Positions 1-6,318 of a DNA stretch of 8,115 nt are shown in pieces. The notes beneath the pieces were generated by a model. The model was not told the origin of the DNA. It saw nothing but the letters and a program-made list of their open reading frames with translations, and ran no database searches. Within the stretch, counting starts at the first letter, position 1. Each line of letters opens with the position of its first letter. The DNA is from Chlamydiota bacterium (GTDB lineage Bacteria > Chlamydiota > Chlamydiia > Chlamydiales > Waddliaceae), in the NCBI GenBank assembly GCA_011065005.1, contig JAAKFP010000093.1, forward strand, positions 1 to 8,115, written 5' to 3'. The translations under genes and the position numbers were made by a program.

Positions 1-1058
1 ATCCAGAGAAGGAAACTCTAGACGCATATGTTGCATTGCAGAAAGAGTTGGAATCTCAAGAAGGTGTATTATTGAAAAGTCGTGAACTTTTTTCTGAAAC
101 TCTTGATGGGTACCAGGTACGACTCTCAGCAAATATAGATATGGTCAATGAGCTTGATGCCTTTCATAAGAATGGTGGGCATGGAGTGGGTTTATTTCGT
201 TCAGAGTATATTTTTGTTACTAGCGGCACATTTCCAACTGAAGAGGAACAGTATCACATTTACCAACGCCTAGTAAAAAAAATGAAGGGTCTGCCTATAG
301 TGATTCGCACATTTGATTTTGGTGGGGATAAGCTGATGCTCAATCAGCATATTCCTTTTGATGGAAATCAATTTCTCGGTTGCCGCGCGATTCGTTATCT
401 TCTTCAAGAGAGGGACATCTTCAAAGCGCAACTTCGGGCGATTTTGCGTGCGAGTAGTTATGGTAATGTAAGTATTATGTTTCCCATGATTTCTGCTCTG
501 TCAGAGCTTCTCGAAGCTAAAGAGATCCTGAATGAAGCGCGTGCTGAACTAAAGAAACGGAGGAATTCTATACCAGAATCGATCCGTGTTGGATGTATGA
601 TAGAGGTGCCATCAGCAGTGATCATTGCTGATCTTTTGGCCAAGGAGTGCGACTTTTTATCCATTGGCACGAATGATCTCGTTCAGTATTCTTTGGCTGT
701 CGATAGAGATAATTATTCTAGCAGCAGTTTCTACGCTCCCACTGATCCTAGTGTCATCAGAATGATCAAGCTTGTTGTAAGCGAGGCGAACCACCATAAC
801 ATTCCTGTGACCATTTGTGGGGAGATTGCTTCTGACCCCCGGTTTACTTCCTTGCTCCTCGGCCTTGGTGTGCATGAGTTGTCAGTGGCTCCGAGACATA
901 TTCCTGTGGTGAAGCGGGCCATTCGAAATATGAGTATTGTTTACGCTAGTCAGGTCGCTGAAACGGTTCTGACGCTCACAAATTCCAGAGATATCCTGGA
1001 GCTTCTCACGCATGAATATCAAAAAAGCACTCCTGAAGACCAATTCTATAATTGTTAG
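1..1058 (+). CDS. ptsI: Phosphoenolpyruvate-protein phosphotransferase (PTS enzyme I), C-terminal part
   Basis: Enzyme I takes phosphate from phosphoenolpyruvate and passes it to HPr, the first step of PTS phosphorelays, in the cytoplasm. The reading frame is open to the left edge, so the N-terminal HPr-binding and phospho-histidine domain lies outside the window. The TTG at 36 is not a real start. What remains is the whole PEP-binding TIM-barrel domain: VIRTFDFGGDK with its PEP-contacting arginine (codon 306-308), GCMIEVPSA with the metal-binding glutamate (about 595-620), the signature DFLSIGTNDL (from 651), and the active-site cysteine in TICGE (codon 816-818). All key residues of this half are present, so the enzyme should be functional. 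The protein ends in FYNC, and its TAG (1056-1058) overlaps the stop of the convergent ybaB gene. From memory, chlamydiae keep PTS phosphorelay proteins but few or no sugar permeases, so a regulatory role is plausible; that is inference. Confidence 0.96.
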   Translation, partial: PEKETLDAYVALQKELESQEGVLLKSRELFSETLDGYQVRLSANIDMVNELDAFHKNGGHGVGLFRSEYIFVTSGTFPTEEEQYHIYQRLVKKMKGLPIVIRTFDFGGDKLMLNQHIPFDGNQFLGCRAIRYLLQERDIFKAQLRAILRASSYGNVSIMFPMISALSELLEAKEILNEARAELKKRRNSIPESIRVGCMIEVPSAVIIADLLAKECDFLSIGTNDLVQYSLAVDRDNYSSSSFYAPTDPSVIRMIKLVVSEANHHNIPVTICGEIASDPRFTSLLLGLGVHELSVAPRHIPVVKRAIRNMSIVYASQVAETVLTLTNSRDILELLTHEYQKSTPEDQFYNC

Positions 1059-1387
1059 AATCCTAGGCCGCTTAGGTCGGGGAAGCCGCCACCAGGGGGG
1101 AGACCGGGAAGACCGCCAGGGGCAGGGGACTGTTCGGTGAGTTTATTTCTTGCATCTTTGTAGGCCGCTTTGATCAGGTCTTCGAGACCTTCGACATCCT
1201 CAGGGTCGACACAATCCGGTTTGATGGTCACTTTTTTCATTTCGTTTTCGCCCGTTAGAGTAATGGTGACGAGACCGTTTCCTGCAGATCCAGTCACTTC
1301 CGTGTTCTGCATCTGTTCCTGAAACTTGGCAAGCTGTTCTTGCATCATGCGGGCTTGTTTCTTTTTTTTCTGAAAACCTTTTCCCAT
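1055..1387 (-). CDS. ybaB: YbaB/EbfC-family nucleoid-associated DNA-binding protein
   Basis: A small protein of 110 residues, the normal family length. Members form dimers that bind DNA and help shape the nucleoid. Visible features are a basic start (MGKGFQKKKKQARMM), a helix rich in Gln and Glu (about 15-30), the conserved core GNGLVTITLTGENEMKKVTIKP (36-57), the family motif DPEDVEGLEDLI (61-72), and a final helix with AAYKDARNKL. The last 25 residues are Gly/Pro-rich (GGLPGLPPGGGFPDLSGLGF), as in many homologues. A strong ribosome-binding site (AGGAAGGA) lies 9 nt before the ATG, which fixes the start. It follows dnaX by 25 nt on the same strand, the classic dnaX-ybaB arrangement, but no recR follows. 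Instead the gene runs tail-to-tail into ptsI with a 4-nt overlap. Confidence 0.95.
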   Translation of the reverse strand: MGKGFQKKKKQARMMQEQLAKFQEQMQNTEVTGSAGNGLVTITLTGENEMKKVTIKPDCVDPEDVEGLEDLIKAAYKDARNKLTEQSPAPGGLPGLPPGGGFPDLSGLGF

Positions 1388-1397
1388 GGTTTGTCGT

Positions 1398-1405
1398 CCT
1401 TCCTA
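1398..1405 (-). promoter_or_regulatory. Ribosome-binding site of ybaB
   Basis: The minus strand reads AGGAAGGA, followed by 9 nt and the ATG of ybaB. It is a strong Shine-Dalgarno match. It lies in the 25-nt dnaX-ybaB gap and supports both the chosen start and separate translation of ybaB from a shared mRNA. Confidence 0.8.
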
Positions 1406-1412
1406 TATTGTG

Positions 1413-2810
1413 TTAGTGTTTTTGAATGGTTCCTTCAAGCTCAACGGCAGCGAATTGGAGGAGAGTGTCCTTTTCCCTTTGCTTTTCCGGACAGATTTTT
1501 GGCGGAGCTTCTTTAGGTTTTGATTCAACGGGGATCGCTGCTGGTGGTTTTGGAGGGGGGGGCTGAGTCTTTTTCTTTCTATTGAGATCTGCGGGTGATG
1601 GCGTTGGATCTTCGGTGACGTTCTCATTTTGAGGGGTAGATTGTGCAGGAGTTGTGTCGTGTTTCTGTGAGAGGTCGGCGAGGCGGCGAACGAGGATGTC
1701 GACAGGAATCCTATTGTGGCTTCTCATGATATGTAAAAGGATGGCTTCCAGGGCGATTCGGCTTGATGGGGCGTAGCGGATTTGACCTTGCATTTCGATT
1801 AGGTAATCAAGGAGGGCAAGGCACTGGTCTTGACGGTACAGTGTGGATGTTTCGGCGTACTGTTGTCGTTCGGAATCAGAAAGAGAAAGGGTTGGAGCGT
1901 CTTTGCCGGAGAGTTTGATGACGAGAATGTTGCGGAAGTGTTCGGTGAGCATTTCGATGAAGTGGATGAGGTCTTTTCCTTCAGCGAAGATGCGGTTAGC
2001 GATATCGAATGCGGTGCTGAGGCGACCCTCTTTGCCGGCGCGGTCTAATTCAAAGAGTGTTTCGCGGGGCATGACTCCGAGGATTGAAGCTACAGACTCC
2101 GTGGTGATTGTTTCTTTGTCGTGGTAGGCGAGGATTTGGTCTAGGAGTGATTCTGCATCACGAAGGCCTCCTTCAGCGCGGTTGGCGATGATGCGCAGGG
2201 CTTCATCCTCAGCTGTGAATTCAAGATCTTGACAAATGTGTTGAAGTTTGTGAAGGATCATATCTGTAGGGATTCGATTTAAGTTGAAGCGCTGGCAGCG
2301 GCTGAGGATTGTGGGTAGCACCTTATGCGGTTCTGTTGTTGCGAAGAAGAATATCACCTTTTCTGGAGGCTCTTCGAGGGTTTTGAGTAAGGCATTAAAT
2401 GCTTCTTTTGTCAGCATGTGCACTTCGTCGATGATGTAGATTTTATAATTACCAGAGGCGGTGGTGTATCCTACAGTTTCATTGATCTGGCGGATGTCAT
2501 CGATTCCACGGTTGGATGCACCGTCAATTTCTAGGACGTCGAGCGAGCTGCCGGAGGTGATCTCCTTGCAGCATCTGCAAGTGTTGCAGGGTTCGCGGTC
2601 GGCTGTGGGATTTTGGCAGTTGAGAGCTTTGGCAAAGATCCGCGCAAGGGTTGTTTTTCCGGTACCTCGCGATCCACAGAATAGGTAGGCATGAGCCAGT
2701 CGTTTGTGTTTGATAGCGTTCAATAAGGTGGTAACAATGGCAACTTGGCCAAGCACATCCTTAAAAGTTTGGGGGCGGTATTTGCGTGCGAGCACTTGAT
2801 ATTCTGACAT
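1413..2810 (-). CDS. dnaX: DNA polymerase III clamp-loader subunit tau/gamma
   Basis: This is the AAA+ ATPase of the clamp-loader complex that places the sliding clamp on DNA for DNA polymerase III. Of 465 residues, about 1-360 form the conserved clamp-loader core. Visible motifs are Walker A GSRGTGKT (46-53), a zinc site formed by Cys65 and CNTCRCC (Cys75, 78, 81, with an extra Cys80), Walker B IIDEVHML (126-133), sensor 1 FFATTE (155-160), the SRC arginine-finger motif (170-172), and sensor 2 GGLRDAESLLDQ (214-225). After about residue 380 comes a low-complexity linker rich in Pro, Lys and Thr, then a short end DTLLQFAAVELEG. The length resembles gamma rather than full E. coli tau, so the large tau-specific polymerase-binding domain is absent. 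A GAGGAA ribosome site precedes the ATG by 4 nt. The linker contains a run of eight C (plus-strand G, 1555-1562), a possible slippage site. From memory, Chlamydia carry two dnaX copies, and this one matches the copy next to ybaB and ptsI. Confidence 0.96.
   Translation of the reverse strand: MSEYQVLARKYRPQTFKDVLGQVAIVTTLLNAIKHKRLAHAYLFCGSRGTGKTTLARIFAKALNCQNPTADREPCNTCRCCKEITSGSSLDVLEIDGASNRGIDDIRQINETVGYTTASGNYKIYIIDEVHMLTKEAFNALLKTLEEPPEKVIFFFATTEPHKVLPTILSRCQRFNLNRIPTDMILHKLQHICQDLEFTAEDEALRIIANRAEGGLRDAESLLDQILAYHDKETITTESVASILGVMPRETLFELDRAGKEGRLSTAFDIANRIFAEGKDLIHFIEMLTEHFRNILVIKLSGKDAPTLSLSDSERQQYAETSTLYRQDQCLALLDYLIEMQGQIRYAPSSRIALEAILLHIMRSHNRIPVDILVRRLADLSQKHDTTPAQSTPQNENVTEDPTPSPADLNRKKKTQPPPPKPPAAIPVESKPKEAPPKICPEKQREKDTLLQFAAVELEGTIQKH
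1555..1562 (-). repeat. C8 homopolymer in dnaX, candidate slippery site
   Basis: On the coding strand the frame reads CAG CCC CCC CCT CCA, giving eight C in a row in the proline-rich linker. The heptamer C CCC CCT obeys the X XXY YYZ rule for -1 ribosomal slippage, since both tRNAs can re-pair. A -1 shift would end about ten codons later at a TGA. A +1 shift, or loss of one C, would read past the normal stop to 1403. Whether slippage occurs cannot be told from one sequence. Confidence 0.4.
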
Positions 2811-2812
2811 GT

Positions 2813-2820
2813 TCTTCCTC
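2813..2820 (-). promoter_or_regulatory. Ribosome-binding site of dnaX
   Basis: The minus strand reads GAGGAAGA shortly before the ATG at 2810. The purine-rich GAGGAA is a good Shine-Dalgarno match, although the gap to the start codon is short (about 4 nt). It supports the start that gives the conserved MSEYQVLARKYRP N-terminus. Confidence 0.6.
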
Positions 2821-2838
2821 TACTGCAAAATTATGAAA

Positions 2839-2867
2839 ATTGTAGCCTCTCGACGGAAATATTGCAA
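2839..2867 (-). promoter_or_regulatory. Sigma-70-type promoter of dnaX-ybaB
   Basis: On the minus strand a -35 box TTGCAA (2867-2862) and a -10 box TACAAT (2844-2839) are separated by exactly 17 nt. Each box differs from consensus at two (-35) or one (-10) position. The -35 box begins immediately after the galE stop codon (2870-2868). Transcription would start near 2832, giving a leader of about 20 nt that carries the GAGGAA ribosome site. It would let dnaX-ybaB be expressed apart from galE. Confidence 0.6.
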
Positions 2868-3839
2868 TCATGGAAATGCATGCCAGGCATGTTGGATCAT
2901 TGTTTCAAGTTTTGGGTATTTTGGGGTCCAGTGGAGCTCTTTGTGTGCTTTTTCAGAGTTAGCAAGGAGAGTGGGTGCGTCGCCTGGGCGTCTGGGTCCG
3001 ACTGTAGTTTTTGGGGGGATCCCCGTAACTTTCCTCACGGCTTGGATTACTTCCTGGACGCTGAAACCTTCACCATTTCCGAGGTTGTACTGTGTGGAGG
3101 GGTGACCGTTGAAGAGCTGTTCCATCGCTAAAATGTGTGCACCTCCTAAGTCGCAAATGTGGATATAGTCGCGAATGCACGTCCCATCAGGAGTGGGGTA
3201 GTCTGAACCGTTGATCGTAATCGGAGTGGTCCCATTTCTTAGGGATCGAAGAACAATAGGGATCAGGTTAGTTTCTTTTTGTTTGTAGCTTTTGATTTCA
3301 CCTTCAGGATCACCCCCCGCAGCGTTAAAATAGCGCAAACAAGAGGATTTCATATTGTAGGCTTTGTCGAAGTCACGAAGAATCCGTTCCACCATCAACT
3401 TTGAGGCGCCATAGGGACTGATAGGATGGGAAGGGTGGTTTTCTCTAATTGTTTTCTCTTGAGGGATTCCAAAGATCGCCGCTGAGGAAGAGAAGATGAA
3501 GGTCTTGACATCGTAGCGCAGCATAGCTTCGAGAAGATTTAGAGTATTGACAACGTTGTTTTGGTAATATTTCAGGGGGTTTGTTACCGATTCGCCAACA
3601 TCAATAAAAGCGGCAAAATGCATGACAGCATCAATCGAGTGCGTAGTAAATATCTCATTAAGGAGTTCTGTGTTGGCCATGTCGCCCTCGATGAATTTGC
3701 CTCGAGTCACCGCTTGGCGGCTTCCGGTGGAGAGATTGTCTAGGACGATCGTATTATAATCGGCTTGATTGAGCATTTTGTTGACATGGGAGCCAACAAA
3801 TCCGGCGCCTCCCACTACTAATACCGTTTTCTTTGCCAT
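2868..3839 (-). CDS. galE: UDP-glucose 4-epimerase
   Basis: This cytoplasmic enzyme interconverts UDP-glucose and UDP-galactose using tightly bound NAD, supplying galactose units for lipopolysaccharide or other glycans. The 323 residues are close to the usual length of about 330. Visible features are the NAD-binding GGAGFVG (10-16) with acidic Asp34 after the second strand, the GD pair (52-53), HFAAFIDVGES (74-84), the catalytic region FSSSAAIFG (116-124) with a Ser of the SSS group, SPYGASK (141-147) holding the catalytic Tyr143 and Lys147, LRYFNAAGGDPEG (168-180), and DGTCIRDYIHICDL (218-231), the typical GalE substrate-binding stretch. All catalytic residues are intact. A GAGGGAG ribosome site lies about 10 nt before the ATG. 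I found no convincing promoter upstream, only a weak TAGATA -10-like box at 3876-3871. The gene is divergent from the PgpH-type gene and is followed after 57 nt by dnaX. Confidence 0.95.
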   Translation of the reverse strand: MAKKTVLVVGGAGFVGSHVNKMLNQADYNTIVLDNLSTGSRQAVTRGKFIEGDMANTELLNEIFTTHSIDAVMHFAAFIDVGESVTNPLKYYQNNVVNTLNLLEAMLRYDVKTFIFSSSAAIFGIPQEKTIRENHPSHPISPYGASKLMVERILRDFDKAYNMKSSCLRYFNAAGGDPEGEIKSYKQKETNLIPIVLRSLRNGTTPITINGSDYPTPDGTCIRDYIHICDLGGAHILAMEQLFNGHPSTQYNLGNGEGFSVQEVIQAVRKVTGIPPKTTVGPRRPGDAPTLLANSEKAHKELHWTPKYPKLETMIQHAWHAFP

Positions 3840-3929
3840 AGTTTTGCAACTCCCTCGATATTCAACAGTTTATCTAATGCTTGGTTTTGGTGCTAGCTCC
3901 TAAATAACAAATACCGTCTTCGAATTTTG

Positions 3930-3986
3930 ATTTTAACCACAGTGCACACAGAAGAGCTCCTATCTGCGTTCATCTGTGGTTAAAAT
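3930..3986. repeat. Palindromic intergenic repeat (hairpin or REP/MITE-like element)
   Basis: The ends are perfect 13-bp inverted repeats: ATTTTAACCACAG (3930-3942) and CTGTGGTTAAAAT (3974-3986). A further short pairing, CAGA (3949-3952) with TCTG (3963-3966), lies on nearly the same axis, so the whole stretch can fold as an interrupted hairpin with a central GAGCTC. On the minus strand, the first half contains CACAGATGAACGCAGAT, two near-copies of a CRCAGAT unit spaced by 10 nt. From memory, sequences of the form AACCACAGATGAACGCAGAT occur as dispersed intergenic repeats in many unrelated bacteria. I cannot check copy number here. A terminator is unlikely because it lies between two divergent promoters. 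Confidence 0.65.
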
Positions 3987-4035
3987 TTTGGTTTCATTTT
4001 CATGTTATTTCCCGGTAGAGGCTGTGAGAAGTTGC

Positions 4036-4069
4036 GAGAATACTTGAAAAAAAATTCTTATATATTCTC
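4036..4069. repeat. Short inverted repeat in the upstream region of the PgpH-type gene
   Basis: GAGAATA (4036-4042) and TATTCTC (4063-4069) are perfect 7-bp inverted repeats separated by 20 nt of very A/T-rich DNA including a run of eight A. It may be a regulator-binding site or a weak hairpin, or it may be chance in A/T-rich sequence. Confidence 0.25.
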
Positions 4070-4114
4070 AAAAATGATAAATAAAAGAGAGGTAGGACTA
4101 AATTCTAGAGTTCG

Positions 4115-4120
4115 TATAAT
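4115..4120 (+). promoter_or_regulatory. -10 box TATAAT next to the PgpH-type start codon
   Basis: A perfect TATAAT ends 8 nt before the ATG at 4129, so transcription from it would start at about 4126-4128, giving a leaderless or nearly leaderless mRNA. No good -35 box is seen at 16-18 nt (the sequence there reads around GGTAGGAC). No Shine-Dalgarno sequence lies at a usable distance before the ATG, which fits a leaderless start. An in-frame TAA inside the box (4117-4119) prevents an earlier start. Confidence 0.45.
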
Positions 4121-4128
4121 ATAGAAGC

Positions 4129-6318
4129 ATGACTGACACCATTAGAAAGCTCGATGATGAAAACGAGTTTAAATTTTCTCGGGAGCAAGGCTTTTTTGAC
4201 AAAAGCCTTGGAATCCGAATCCTTATTGGCATCGTTTTCACATTATCGCTATTTGCCATTTTGCACTTTCGAGAAGTTCGTGTAGAGATTCTAGAGCTCG
4301 ACAGCATAGCCCCCCGCTATATCGTTGCGCAGACGGATCTTGAGTTTTATGATGAAGAAGCAACCATCATTTCGAAACAGGAGGCCGTGCGAAATATTGG
4401 GAAGATCTATCTGCTTTCCGATAAGAACATCCAACAACGTAGAACTGAATTTGAGAACTATCTCGTAACCGACGACCAATGGCGGACGGAAGAGGAGGGC
4501 AGAACATTTGATGAGATGTATAAAGGTGTCGATGCATTAATTAAGAACCTGCATCTTTTGCGGTTTACGGATCCTCGCACTTTTCAGAAAATGACTGCAA
4601 GAAACCTGCCAACATCGAATTACTTTGTTTTTAGTCCCCCCAAAGTTGAAATACCGGCAATCATTCCTCCTCAGATTTGGTTGAAAATTATCAAGTCGGC
4701 TTTTCCCGAAGAACAGTTTAACCCAAAAACTGTAGACTTTATCTCCCGATACTTTCAGGCACAAGTCTGGGAGTTTCAAGAAGACATCCCTTCTCAGAGG
4801 GCATTACGAAGAAGAATTCAGGCCCAAGTTCCCGACAAGTACACTCATATAAGTGCAGGAAGCCGTATCGTTGATCAGGGGGAGAAAGTTACGTCTCGCC
4901 ATATAGCTATTCTCCAAGCCATGAAAGAGGCCTTAAGTGATCAACGCAATCAGTGGCATCCTTTAACAGTATCGGGAAGCATGATTTTAGCCGTCATTTT
5001 CACTAGCATTTGCGCGGCCTATTTTTATGTGAATTACCCACAGGTGATCTCTTCAAACAGGAAACTGTTTTTGCTTGTCACTGTTATCATTCTCACGTTT
5101 GGAATAGCAAAGTTCACCGAGTTTTTCTTTCTAACTTCTAAAACAAATCTGATCGAAGTCATTCGTTACCCTTTATTCATTCCCTTTTCCGCTATCTTGC
5201 TTTGTTGCCTATTGAATCCTGCTATTGCTGCTTTTACAAGTGGCTTTTTGACAATTATACTGATGATATCGTTGGCGTTTGACTGGCAAGGGTTCGTGAT
5301 TATGAACCTTTCAGCAGCCCTCGTGGCAATATTATGCGCACGAAACCTCAGGCAAAGAAAGGAAATCTTCGTCATTTGTGCTAAGGCTTGGTTATGTTGC
5401 ATAGGCGTCATCATATCTATACACCTCTATCAAAACACCCATTGGGATGGTCTCCTCACGGATATACTAAGTTCAGGGGGATTTATGTTGCTGACAGCCG
5501 TCCTGGTCGTAGGCCTTTTGCCCTTATTGGAATCAAGCTTCCATATCATGACAGATGTTACTCTAATGGAATATATGGATCCCAATCACGATCTTCTGCG
5601 TCGTTTAAGCATCGAGGCGCCGGGTTCCTATCAGCATTCTGTTGTGGTAGGAAATCTCGCGGAAGCAGCTGCATTGGCGATCGGAGCCAACGGATTATTT
5701 TGTCGCGTTTCGACCCTATATCATGATATCGGCAAAATGGCGACGCCACAGTATTTTACGGAAAACCAGCATGGAGGAATGAATATCCACCAGCTGCTAA
5801 CTCCGCAGGAGTCTGCGCATGTCATTATCGACCATGTTGCCGAAGGGGTGGCAATGGCGCGTAAAGCTGGTCTTCCAGAACAATTTATCGATATAATCAA
5901 AGAACACCACGGTACGACCCTAGCCTATTATTTCTATCGAAAGCAGCTTGAATTGGTCGATAATGATAAAAGTAAATTCGATGAAAAGGATTTTCGCTAC
6001 ATGGGACCCAAACCGCGGAGCAAGGAGTCTGCCATCATTATGATTGCAGACTCTGTGGAAGCTGCATCTCGCTCTTTGGATAAGGTTTCACAAGAAAGCC
6101 TTATGGAGCTTACTGAGAGTATCGTCAAAGAGAAATATGAAGATGGGCAGTTTGACCATTCGCAATTAACACTTGAAGAGTTGGCTATCGTAAAAGAAAC
6201 GTTGGCGAGAACGTTAGTGGCGTATGGTCATTCTCGAATAAAGTATCCAAAACGAGAGCGCGGAGAACAGCCTCAAAAAGAAAAAGTGAAAAAGAAAGTT
6301 GATGAAAAACAAGCATGA
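4129..6318 (+). CDS. pgpH: 7TM-HD membrane phosphodiesterase, PgpH type (probable cyclic-di-AMP hydrolase)
   Basis: An inner-membrane signalling enzyme of 729 residues, near the roughly 720 of Listeria PgpH, whose family cleaves cyclic-di-AMP to pApA. Domain order is a short cytosolic start, one membrane helix (about 30-46), a large extracytoplasmic domain (about 50-280, 7TMR-HDED type), about seven membrane helices (283-467) and a cytosolic HD domain (about 495-700). The metal and catalytic residues of the HD domain are all visible: His503 in YQHS, His532-Asp533 in YHDIGK, His569, His593-His594 in EHHGT, and Asp641 in IADSVEAASRSL. The last 25 residues are Lys/Glu-rich and probably disordered. 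Start choice: an in-frame TAA at 4117 rules out anything earlier, and the next start codon would lose the first membrane helix. It is the first gene of a plus-strand operon and overlaps the next gene by 17 nt. Chlamydiae are known to make cyclic-di-AMP, which supports the role; the substrate itself is inferred from the architecture. Confidence 0.9.
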   Translation: MTDTIRKLDDENEFKFSREQGFFDKSLGIRILIGIVFTLSLFAILHFREVRVEILELDSIAPRYIVAQTDLEFYDEEATIISKQEAVRNIGKIYLLSDKNIQQRRTEFENYLVTDDQWRTEEEGRTFDEMYKGVDALIKNLHLLRFTDPRTFQKMTARNLPTSNYFVFSPPKVEIPAIIPPQIWLKIIKSAFPEEQFNPKTVDFISRYFQAQVWEFQEDIPSQRALRRRIQAQVPDKYTHISAGSRIVDQGEKVTSRHIAILQAMKEALSDQRNQWHPLTVSGSMILAVIFTSICAAYFYVNYPQVISSNRKLFLLVTVIILTFGIAKFTEFFFLTSKTNLIEVIRYPLFIPFSAILLCCLLNPAIAAFTSGFLTIILMISLAFDWQGFVIMNLSAALVAILCARNLRQRKEIFVICAKAWLCCIGVIISIHLYQNTHWDGLLTDILSSGGFMLLTAVLVVGLLPLLESSFHIMTDVTLMEYMDPNHDLLRRLSIEAPGSYQHSVVVGNLAEAAALAIGANGLFCRVSTLYHDIGKMATPQYFTENQHGGMNIHQLLTPQESAHVIIDHVAEGVAMARKAGLPEQFIDIIKEHHGTTLAYYFYRKQLELVDNDKSKFDEKDFRYMGPKPRSKESAIIMIADSVEAASRSLDKVSQESLMELTESIVKEKYEDGQFDHSQLTLEELAIVKETLARTLVAYGHSRIKYPKRERGEQPQKEKVKKKVDEKQA

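Larger units (their letters stand above)
3840..4128. other. Divergent intergenic region between galE and the PgpH-type gene
   Basis: This 289-nt spacer should carry the promoters of both flanking genes. From left to right it holds the galE ribosome site (about 3850-3857), a long imperfect palindrome (3930-3986), a smaller inverted repeat in an A-rich stretch (4036-4069) and a TATAAT box (4115-4120). It contains no open reading frame worth calling and no RNA gene that I recognise. Confidence 0.7.

Noticed and set aside
36..38. TTG as a start codon of the ptsI frame
   Set aside because: The frame is open to the left edge and the upstream residues fit enzyme I, so this is an internal leucine codon of a gene cut by the window.
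1055..1140. Rho-independent terminator between ptsI and ybaB
   Set aside because: There is only a weak CCTA/TAGG pairing near 1063-1077 and no U-tract. The G-rich stretch encodes the Gly/Pro tail of YbaB.
1403..1627. 74-codon minus-strand frame inside the 3' end of dnaX
   Set aside because: It lies in the +1 frame of dnaX, has no ribosome site and a composition expected of a shifted Pro/Lys-rich linker. It is relevant only as a frameshift extension.
3930..3986. Palindrome as a transcription terminator of galE or the PgpH-type gene
   Set aside because: Both genes are transcribed away from it, so neither would need a terminator there.
4044..4066. TTGAAA with TATATT as a promoter for the PgpH-type gene
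   Set aside because: The spacing between the boxes is only about 11 nt, too short for sigma-70, and no -10 box sits at 16-18 nt.
5388..5726. 112-codon plus-strand frame inside the PgpH-type gene
   Set aside because: It fully overlaps the membrane/HD coding region, which has strong family motifs, and resembles no known protein.
6299..6301. TTG as the start of the SDR gene
   Set aside because: An ATG follows immediately and gives the same protein minus one residue; ATG is the more likely initiator.
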